Shown: positions 5,621 through 12,703 of the stretch, piece by piece
Layout of the letters: each line of letters begins with the position of its first letter
How positions within the stretch are numbered: position 1 is the stretch's first letter
Source of the DNA: JBBIWA01 sp037439425
GTDB taxonomy: Bacteria > Acidobacteriota > Blastocatellia > RBC074
Reading direction: 5' to 3'
Length of the DNA stretch: 14,446 nucleotides
Assembly (NCBI GenBank): GCA_037439425.1
Contig: JBBIWA010000106.1
Coordinates: 1-14,446, forward strand
Program-made: the position numbers and the translations under genes
The notes under the pieces: generated by a model
Seen by the model: the letters and a program-made list of their open reading frames with translations, nothing else
What the model was told of the DNA's origin: nothing
Database searches by the model: none

Positions 5621-5997
5621 CTGGCTGCGGTAGAAGCACTCTGTTTGTAGATCGTCCTTGAGCTTACCTCTCTAGCTGCGGTAGGAGCGAGCGGTTTATA
5701 TAGCATTCAAGAAAAGGTTTCACCCTGGGTAGACGCACGTTGAGTGCGCTGGTTTTGCCGAGGCAGTTCGTTGAGGGAAAGTGAGCGCGCTCGCCGCGCA
5801 CGTACTCAGGGTGAGTCACACCACATTCTTTTTCTTGAGATCTATGGCACGCGTGTGGGACGGTTTTCAGCTGCGGTCAGGAGCGGCCTATCTATAGCAA
5901 CGCGATGCCAAAAGTTTTCAGCTCCGTTAGGAGCGACCTGTTTATAGGGGGTCTGGCGCAAGAGTTTTCTAGCTGCGGTCAGGAGCTGTTTATATCG
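5621..5997 (+). repeat. Dispersed short repeat family, about five copies
   Basis: Copies of a unit approximating GCTGCGGTCAGGAGCG followed by CCTGTTTATAG lie at 5621-5650 and 5671-5704 (diverged) and at 5863-5897, 5914-5947 and 5964-5995. The last three start with GTTTTCAG or GTTTTCTAG and recur every 50-51 bp. The inverted-repeat element at 5700-5845 interrupts the series between the second and third copies. I associate this kind of unit with Acidobacteriota intergenic regions, from memory and not checked. Confidence 0.7.
5700..5845. repeat. GC-rich element 2, shorter relative of the element at 3153-3503
   Basis: The left end, ATAGCATTCAAGAAAAGG then TTTCACCCTGGG, matches the left end of element 1. 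The right end, GTACTCAGGGTGAGTCACAC then CACATTCTTTTTCTTGAGAT and CTAT, matches its right end. The two ends are inverted repeats of each other. Only one internal unit is present (about 5750-5782, with GGCAGTTCGTTGAGGGAAA) against four in element 1, which accounts for most of the length difference (146 against 351 bp). The pair therefore differs by internal expansion or contraction. Confidence 0.65.
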
Positions 5998-6123
5998 CGT
6001 AGCATCCGACTGGTAGAGCTGAGTTTCAGATCAAACATCTAGTCGGTTTATGGAGATGCAGGCAGGTTCGCAGTGTAGCTTCATGGTGGTGTCTCGCTGA
6101 TTTTGTGATCCGCTGGCTAGTTC

Positions 6124-6129
6124 GAGGAG
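6124..6129 (+). promoter_or_regulatory. Ribosome binding site of the two-module NRPS
   Basis: GAGGAG sits 4 nt upstream of the ATG at 6134. It supports this start, which leaves about 30 residues before the first condensation-domain motif. Confidence 0.7.
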
Positions 6130-6133
6130 TTCA

Positions 6134-9100
6134 ATGAAGCAACCCCTTACGGAAGAGCTGATCACAACCCAGGAAATGGCTCCGAAGATTGGGGAGGAGG
6201 AGGTTTATCTTTTCCCCACTTCGTTTGCTCAACAAAGGTTGTGGTTTCTCGATCAGTTCCAACCTGGTAGCCCTTTCTACAACATCCCGGTAGCAGTGCG
6301 CATTAGGGGCGCATTGCAGCCCGACGCACTGGAGCGAAGCATTCAGGAGATCGTCCGGCGGCACGAAACCTTGCGCACCACTTTTGCGATGATAGATGGT
6401 GAGCCGGTGCAGGTGATCCATCCGTTGATGAGCATCGCTCTGAATAAGGTTGATCTCCAGGAGTTGTCTGAAGCAGAACGAGAAGCTGAAACTTATCGGC
6501 TGGCCACTGCTGAAGCGCAACGGCCTTTCAATCTGGCTCAGGGCCCACTGCTGCGGGCGACACTGCTGAAGCTAGGAGAGAAGGATCATGTCTTGCTCCT
6601 GACGATGCACCACATTATCTCTGATGGCTGGTCAATGGGTGTGTTCGTTCGGGAGATGGCCGCTCTTTATGACGCTTTCTCCAAAGGGAGATCATCTCCG
6701 CTGCCTGATTTGTCATTTCAGTACGCCGACTTCACCGAATGGCAGCGGGAGTGGATGCAGGGCGAGGTATACGAAGAGCAGCTGGCTTACTGGAAGCAAA
6801 AGCTGGGTGATGGCCCGCCAGTGTTGGATCTACCGGCGGACCATCCCCGGCCAGCAGTTCAAACTGCGCGGGGCGCAAAGCATACTCGCCAGCTCCCGAA
6901 GCAGTTGAGCCAAGCGCTCAAAAAGTTGAGCCGCCAGGAAGAAGCCACGCTGTTTATGACCTTGCTCGCGGCTTTTCAAACTCTGCTCTATCGCTACACC
7001 GGGCAGGATGACATCAGTGTCGGAACGCCTATCGCCAATCGCAACTGGGCGGAGATCGAAGCTCTGATCGGCTGTTTCATCAACACGCTGGTTATGCGCA
7101 CAGACCTCTCCGGCGACCCGACTTTTCGCGAGTTGCTCAGGCGAGTGCGGGAAGTCGCTCTGGGCGCTTATGCTCACCAGGACCTGCCCTTTGAGAAGCT
7201 GGTGGAGGAACTCAATCCTGAACGCGATATGAGCCGCCCCTCGCTGTTTCAGGTCATGTTCATTCTCCAGAACGTCCCCATGGAGGTTGAGCTCGGAGAT
7301 GGAACGCGCGGGCTGAAGCTGAGCACTTTGAAGATCGACAAGAAGACCTCGAACTTCGATCTAACCCTGACGATGGCGGAAGAGGCCAGGGGCTTGAGCG
7401 CAACGATCGAATACAACACCGATCTTTTTGAGGCTCCCACCATCGAGCGCCTGCTGGAGCACTTTCAGACCTTGCTGGAAGCCATCTCGCTTGATCCAGA
7501 CCAGCGCATCTCCACCCTCTCGCTCTTGCCAGAAGCTGAAAAGCGGCAACTGCTGGTGGAGTGGAATGCGACCGAAGCTGACTATCCGCTGGAGCAGAGC
7601 ATTCAGCAGTTGTTTGAAGCTCAGGTTGAACAGGCGCCTGACGCTGTCGCGGTGGTTTATGAAGGCAGTCAGCTTACCTATGGAGCACTTAACCGGCGCG
7701 CCAATCAGCTTGCGCATCACCTGCGACGGCTTGGAGTAGGGCCGGAGACGCTGGTGGGCATCTGTGTTGAGCGGTCTATGGAGATGGTCGTGGGCGTGCT
7801 GGGCGTGCTCAAGGCCGGTGGAGCTTATGTGCCGATGGATCCGATCTATCCGGCCGAACGTCTGACTTTTATGCTAAGTGATGCTCAGGTGCCGGTGCTG
7901 TTAACTCAAGAGCGATGGAAGAGCGATCTGTCAGCGCCGCACGTGGTTTGTCTGGATACAGATTGGGAAAGCATCGCGCAAGAAAGCGAAGCAAATCCGA
8001 TCGTTACGACGACGCCTGAGAACCTGGCTTATTGTATCTACACCTCCGGTTCCACAGGCCAGTCTAAAGGGGTGGTGGTCAGCCATCGCAGTCTGGTCAA
8101 TGCTTATCTGGCCTGGGCAGAAACCTATCAGCTTGGCAGTGCCGCCACCTCTCACCTTCAGATGGTGAGTTTCCCCTTCGATGTCTGTGCAGGAGATCTG
8201 GTCCGCGCCCTCTGCTCTGGCGGGAAGCTGGTGCTGTGTCCGCGAGAGCTGCTACTGGCTCCTGAGAAGCTATATGCTCTGATGCGGCAGGAGCGAATTG
8301 ATTGCGCCGAATTCGTTCCGGCAGTGCTGAGAAGCCTTCTTCAGTACCTGGAGGAGAGTGAACAGTCTCTCGACTTCATGCGCGTGCTGGTGGCAGGCTC
8401 TGACATCTGGTATGCCAGCGAATACGAGAAATGCCTGCGCTTCTGCGGGCCACAGACCCGGCTCATCAACTCCTTTGGGTTGACCGAAGCAACGATTGAT
8501 AGCACCTACTTTGAAAGCCGCCAGTTGAATGCAGCGGCTGAACGGATCGTGCCGATCGGACGCCCGTTTGCCAATACACAGATCTACGTGCTGGATAGCA
8601 AGCTGCAGCCCGTGCCGGTTGGAGTTTACGGGGAAATCTACGTGGGCGGAGTGGGACTGGCCAGAGGCTATCATCGCAGGGCAGAGTTGACGGCTGAGAA
8701 ATTCATCCCCAATCCTTTCAGCAAAGTGCCGGGCGCGCGCTTATATCAGACTGGAGACCGGGCGCGTTACCTGCCTGATGGCAACATCGAGTTCGCCGGC
8801 CGCTCGGATGATCAGGTCAAAATTCGCGGCTTCCGCATCGAAATAGGCGAGGTTGAAGCAGCATTAGGAAAGCATCCGGATTTGCGCGAGGCAGTCGTAG
8901 TAGTCCGCGAAGATAAGCCGGGCGACAAGCGTTTGGTCGCTTACTTCGTTCCCACTCAGGGCGCGACGCTGGCTTCTGGTGAGCTGCGCCGCTTTCTCCT
9001 GGAGAAGCTACCAGACTATATGGTGCCATCTGCCTTCGTGCAGTTAGAAGCATTGCCGCTCACGCCTAACGGCAAGATTGACCGTCGGGCGTTGCCCGCA

Positions 9101-12100
9101 CCTGAACTGTCACGACGAGAGCTGGAAGAGGATTATGTCGCACCGCGCACCCCGGTCGAAGAGATGCTGGCTGGCATCTGGTCTCGTGTCCTCGGTGTGA
9201 GCCAGCCCTGCATCTTCGACAACTTCTTCGTCATCGGCGGTCACTCGCTGCTGGCCACTCAAGTCAATTCCAGATTGCGCGATGCTTTTCAGGTAGAGCT
9301 GCCTTTACGCAACCTCTTCGAGTTTCCTACTATCGCCAGTTTAGCTGAGAAGGTCGAGCTGGCCATGGCCTCGCGCGATGGTCTGGTGGTTCCGCCTATC
9401 CGGCCCATCCCGCGCGATCAAGCCATCCCGCTTTCTTTTGCTCAGGAGCGATTGTGGTTCCTCGATCAGTTAAATCCCGGCAGCCCTTCGTACAACATTC
9501 CCGAAGCCTATCGCCTGGTTGGCCCGCTCAAGTTGGCGGCCTTGGAGCAAAGCTTGAACGAGATTGTGCGACGCCACGAGGTGCTGCGCACCACGTTTGC
9601 CTGGGGTGATGAGCGCCCTGTCCAGGTTATTGCGCCGGAGTTGAACTTGAGCCTGCCGATGATTGATCTGAGCGGCTTGCCTGAAGCCGAGCGAGAGGCG
9701 GCAGTCAAGCAGCTGGCTGCTGAAGAGGCCCGGCGTCCGTTTGATCTGGCGCGCGGCCCGCTTCTGCGCACCACGGTGCTGCGTCTGAGCGAAGAAGAGC
9801 ACGTAGTGCTGCTGACGATTCATCACATCATCTCTGATGACTGGTCTACGTTTGTATACTTGCGGGAGATGGCGATTCTCTACGACGCATTCGCTGCCGG
9901 GCGGCAGTCCCCGCTTCCGCCTCTTGCCATTCAGTACGCTGATTTCGCTCACTGGCAACGGCAGTGGTTGCAGGGAGAGGTACTAGAGGCGCAGCTCGCT
10001 TATTGGAAGCAGCAACTCTCCGGCAGCCCGCCGATGTTAGAGTTGCCTACGGATCGCCCCAGACCGGCAGTGCTAAGCTCGCGCGGAGCTAATTGCTCGT
10101 TTACGTTGCCGGAAGCCCTCTCATCTGCGATCAGAGAACTAAGCAGTCAGGAAGGTGTCACGCTGTTTATGACCTTGCTGGCGGCTTTTCAAACTCTGCT
10201 TTATCGCTACAGCGGTCAGGATGACATCAACGTTGGCACTCCGGTCACCAATCGCACCCGTTCTGAGCTTGAGGGGTTGATCGGCTTCTTTGTCAACACG
10301 CTGGTGATGCGCGCAGAGCTGGCGGGTGAACCGAGCTTCCGAGAGTTACTGAAGCGAGTCCGCGAGGTCGCGCTCGGAGCTTATGCGCATCAGGACTTGC
10401 CCTTTGAGAAGCTGGTCTATGAACTGCAACCTGAACGCGATCTGAGCCGCTCTCCGCTCTTCCAGGTGATGTTTGTGATGCAAAACATCCCAAGGCAGGC
10501 TCCGCAACTGGGCGAGCAAGAGTTGAGTATCAGCTCGCTGAAGGTTGACGGTGGAATAGCGAAGTTTGATCTCACCCTGTTTATGACGGAGACGGGGCGC
10601 CAGTTGAGCGGGACGCTGAATTACAACACTGACCTGTTCGATGAAAGCACTATCGTGCGGATGCTCGGCCATTTCCAGAATCTGCTGGAAGCCGTTGTGG
10701 CAGACCCTGACCGTCGCATTACTCACTTGCCATTACTCTCAGAAGTTGAAAAGCAGCAACTGCTAGTGGAATGGAGTGGCGCTCGCGACGCAGCTTTTCT
10801 GGGGCCCTGCATCCACGAGCTGTTTGAAGCGCAGGTGGAGCAAACACCAGATGCGGTCGCAGTAGTTTATGAAGATAAGCAACTGAGCTATCGAGAACTG
10901 AATCGGCGAGCTAATCAACTGGCGCATCACCTGCGACGCTTGGGCGTTGGACCTGAGGTTCTGGTCGGCGTTTGTATGGAACGTTCGCTTGAAATGATGC
11001 TGGGGTTGCTGGGCACGTTGAAAGCAGGCGGCGCTTATCTGCCGCTGGATCCCACTTATCCCAGAGATCGCCTCGCTTTCATGCTCGAAGATGCCAAAGT
11101 CGCAGTGCTACTTACTCAGCAGCGACTGCTCGAGAGCCTGCCAGTCAGTACCGCAAGCAGCAGCGAGCGGGCTTCGGAGAGGAGACCGAGTGCAGGAGAG
11201 GCGCTCGCTACTGCTTCTCCAGCCGAAGTGCTATGCCTCGATGCTGATTGGGGGAGGCTGGCTCAAGAGAGCGAGGAGGATCCGGAGAGCGAGGTAGGAC
11301 CGGCGAATCTGGCTTACGTGATTTACACCTCTGGCTCGACGGGCAGACCGAAAGGAACTTTGATCACACATAGAGGATTGACCAATTACCTGAACTGGTG
11401 TCTGGCCGCTTATCCGCTCAAGGAAGGGCGCGGTTCAGTGGTTCATTCCACAATCGCCTTCGATGCCACGATCACGGCGCTTTTCAGTCCCTTGCTGGCC
11501 GGGCGCGCAGTCAGGCTGCTGCCCGAAAGAATGGATCTTGAGGCGTTGAGCGAGAGTTTGCTCGGAGAGGGAGATTACAGTTTGATCAAAATCACGCCTG
11601 CGCATCTGGACCTGCTCAGCCAGCAACTGCCATCCGATAAGGCTTACGGCTTGACGAAAGCTTTTGTCATCGGCGGTGAGAACCTGCTGGGAGAGCAGAT
11701 CAAGTTCTGGCAAGAGCACGCTCCAGAGACACGTCTCTTCAACGAGTATGGCCCAACCGAAGCCGTGGTGGGATGTGTGGTCTACGACGCGCCGGGCAGT
11801 GAACGCTTCTCAGGCTCCGTGCCGATTGGACGCCCGATACCTAATGCGGAAGTCTATGTGCTGGACTGCAATCTGCAACCGGTGCCCATCGGAGTGCGAG
11901 GCGAGTTGTATCTGGGCGGCGTTGGTGTAGCTCGCGGTTATCTTGCTCGTCCTGAGCTGACAGCCGAGCACTTCATTCCTCACCCGTTTAGTGAAATAGC
12001 TGGCGAACGGCTCTATAAGACAGGTGATCTGGTGCGCTATCTGCCGGATGGCAAACTGGAGTATCTGGGTCGCGTAGATGAACAGGTGAAGATTCGCGGC

Positions 12101-12703
12101 TACCGCGCCGAATGCGGTGAGGTAGAAGCGGTCTTAAGCCAGCACGAAGGAATAAAAGATGTCGTAGTGGTAGCGCGAGAGGATACTCCAGGAGATAAAC
12201 GACTGGTAGCTTATTGCGTGCCTCAGGGTGAGATGCCTTCTCACAGCCAGTTGCGAGAGTTTCTGAGAAAGCAGCTACCGGAATATATGGTGCCTGCGAT
12301 CTTTGTCGAGTTGGGAGCTTTGCCGCTGACGCCGAATGGCAAAGTAGATAGGCGCGCGCTGCCCGTGCCAGATCAGGCGCGACCTGAGTTAGCTGCGACT
12401 TTTGTTGCTCCACGCACTCCGGTAGAAGAGCAATTGGCCGGGATCTGGGCTGAGGTGCTTAAGGTAGCGCGAGTAGGCATCCACGATAACTTCTTCGAGT
12501 TAGGTGGGCATTCGCTGCTGGCCACGCAGGTGGTTTCTCGAGTGCGCCGAGCCTTCCAGATAGAGCTTCCGCTACGCTACCTGTTTGAAACTCCCACAGT
12601 GGCTGGCTTGGCTGAGAGCATTGAGACAATCCTGTGGATCGCGCAAAGCTCACGGCAAGCGCCCGCTTCTGCTACCGATGGCCGCGAGGAAGGAGAGATA
12701 TGA
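6134..12703 (+). CDS. Two-module nonribosomal peptide synthetase (C-A-T-C-A-T)
   Basis: This 2189-residue enzyme adds two amino acids to a peptide. Module 1 has a C domain (about 27-455; HHIISDG at 159-165), an A domain (about 488-985; IYTSGSTGQSKG, NSFGLTE, YQTGD, NGKID) and a T domain with phosphopantetheine Ser1038 in IGGHSLL. Module 2 has a C domain (about 1097-1530; HHIISDD at 1230-1236), an A domain (about 1558-2075; IYTSGSTGRPKG, NEYGPTE, YKTGD, NGKVD) and a T domain with Ser2127. Aligned to GrsA, the ten pocket residues read D-V-G-E-L-A-S-I-D-K for module 1, close to ornithine codes (DVGEIGSIDK), and D-A-T-K-V-G-E-V-G-K for module 2, close to asparagine codes (DLTKVGEVGK). No epimerase, methyltransferase or thioesterase is present, and carrier motifs are of the non-epimerising type. 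The acidic tail (REEGEI) precedes a gene encoding a docking domain. Whether the first C domain is a starter or an elongation domain cannot be told here. Confidence 0.97.
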   Translation: MKQPLTEELITTQEMAPKIGEEEVYLFPTSFAQQRLWFLDQFQPGSPFYNIPVAVRIRGALQPDALERSIQEIVRRHETLRTTFAMIDGEPVQVIHPLMSIALNKVDLQELSEAEREAETYRLATAEAQRPFNLAQGPLLRATLLKLGEKDHVLLLTMHHIISDGWSMGVFVREMAALYDAFSKGRSSPLPDLSFQYADFTEWQREWMQGEVYEEQLAYWKQKLGDGPPVLDLPADHPRPAVQTARGAKHTRQLPKQLSQALKKLSRQEEATLFMTLLAAFQTLLYRYTGQDDISVGTPIANRNWAEIEALIGCFINTLVMRTDLSGDPTFRELLRRVREVALGAYAHQDLPFEKLVEELNPERDMSRPSLFQVMFILQNVPMEVELGDGTRGLKLSTLKIDKKTSNFDLTLTMAEEARGLSATIEYNTDLFEAPTIERLLEHFQTLLEAISLDPDQRISTLSLLPEAEKRQLLVEWNATEADYPLEQSIQQLFEAQVEQAPDAVAVVYEGSQLTYGALNRRANQLAHHLRRLGVGPETLVGICVERSMEMVVGVLGVLKAGGAYVPMDPIYPAERLTFMLSDAQVPVLLTQERWKSDLSAPHVVCLDTDWESIAQESEANPIVTTTPENLAYCIYTSGSTGQSKGVVVSHRSLVNAYLAWAETYQLGSAATSHLQMVSFPFDVCAGDLVRALCSGGKLVLCPRELLLAPEKLYALMRQERIDCAEFVPAVLRSLLQYLEESEQSLDFMRVLVAGSDIWYASEYEKCLRFCGPQTRLINSFGLTEATIDSTYFESRQLNAAAERIVPIGRPFANTQIYVLDSKLQPVPVGVYGEIYVGGVGLARGYHRRAELTAEKFIPNPFSKVPGARLYQTGDRARYLPDGNIEFAGRSDDQVKIRGFRIEIGEVEAALGKHPDLREAVVVVREDKPGDKRLVAYFVPTQGATLASGELRRFLLEKLPDYMVPSAFVQLEALPLTPNGKIDRRALPAPELSRRELEEDYVAPRTPVEEMLAGIWSRVLGVSQPCIFDNFFVIGGHSLLATQVNSRLRDAFQVELPLRNLFEFPTIASLAEKVELAMASRDGLVVPPIRPIPRDQAIPLSFAQERLWFLDQLNPGSPSYNIPEAYRLVGPLKLAALEQSLNEIVRRHEVLRTTFAWGDERPVQVIAPELNLSLPMIDLSGLPEAEREAAVKQLAAEEARRPFDLARGPLLRTTVLRLSEEEHVVLLTIHHIISDDWSTFVYLREMAILYDAFAAGRQSPLPPLAIQYADFAHWQRQWLQGEVLEAQLAYWKQQLSGSPPMLELPTDRPRPAVLSSRGANCSFTLPEALSSAIRELSSQEGVTLFMTLLAAFQTLLYRYSGQDDINVGTPVTNRTRSELEGLIGFFVNTLVMRAELAGEPSFRELLKRVREVALGAYAHQDLPFEKLVYELQPERDLSRSPLFQVMFVMQNIPRQAPQLGEQELSISSLKVDGGIAKFDLTLFMTETGRQLSGTLNYNTDLFDESTIVRMLGHFQNLLEAVVADPDRRITHLPLLSEVEKQQLLVEWSGARDAAFLGPCIHELFEAQVEQTPDAVAVVYEDKQLSYRELNRRANQLAHHLRRLGVGPEVLVGVCMERSLEMMLGLLGTLKAGGAYLPLDPTYPRDRLAFMLEDAKVAVLLTQQRLLESLPVSTASSSERASERRPSAGEALATASPAEVLCLDADWGRLAQESEEDPESEVGPANLAYVIYTSGSTGRPKGTLITHRGLTNYLNWCLAAYPLKEGRGSVVHSTIAFDATITALFSPLLAGRAVRLLPERMDLEALSESLLGEGDYSLIKITPAHLDLLSQQLPSDKAYGLTKAFVIGGENLLGEQIKFWQEHAPETRLFNEYGPTEAVVGCVVYDAPGSERFSGSVPIGRPIPNAEVYVLDCNLQPVPIGVRGELYLGGVGVARGYLARPELTAEHFIPHPFSEIAGERLYKTGDLVRYLPDGKLEYLGRVDEQVKIRGYRAECGEVEAVLSQHEGIKDVVVVAREDTPGDKRLVAYCVPQGEMPSHSQLREFLRKQLPEYMVPAIFVELGALPLTPNGKVDRRALPVPDQARPELAATFVAPRTPVEEQLAGIWAEVLKVARVGIHDNFFELGGHSLLATQVVSRVRRAFQIELPLRYLFETPTVAGLAESIETILWIAQSSRQAPASATDGREEGEI
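6946..7023 (+). repeat. Near-identical DNA tract shared between C domains (copy 1)
   Basis: This stretch, encoding TLFMTLLAAFQTLLYRY and flanking residues of the first condensation domain, matches 10159-10236 in the second domain almost base for base, including synonymous positions. The third condensation domain (near 13656) shares the protein motif but differs at many silent sites. This points to duplication or gene conversion within the gene. Confidence 0.6.
10159..10236 (+). repeat. Near-identical DNA tract shared between C domains (copy 2)
   Basis: This is the counterpart of 6946-7023, in the second condensation domain. Differences are few, for example CTGGCGG against CTCGCGG and CAACGTTGG against CAGTGTCGG. 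It is a possible site of module recombination. Confidence 0.6.
12686..12703 (+). promoter_or_regulatory. RBS and ATGA stop/start overlap between NRPS genes
   Basis: GAGGAAGGAG (12686-12695) precedes the ATG at 12700-12702, and the TGA of the upstream NRPS is at 12701-12703. The ATGA overlap indicates translational coupling and one transcript, and it decides the start of the next gene. Confidence 0.85.

Larger units (their letters stand above)
5416..6133. other. Repeat-rich intergenic region between protease and NRPS
   Basis: This 718-bp gap has no supportable gene. It holds a long palindrome ending in T6 (5434-5525), a perfect 7-bp hairpin (5526-5551), a possible promoter (5589-5616), diverged short units at 5621-5650 and 5671-5704, the smaller inverted-repeat element (5700-5845), and three regular ~50-bp units (5863-5997). 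From about 6000 to the ribosome binding site I see nothing recognisable. Short open frames here cross the repeats and do not look like proteins. Confidence 0.8.

Noticed and set aside
5744..5947. Small 67-residue open frame in the second intergenic gap
   Set aside because: It crosses the right half of the inverted-repeat element and two short repeat units, so its sequence is repeat-derived.
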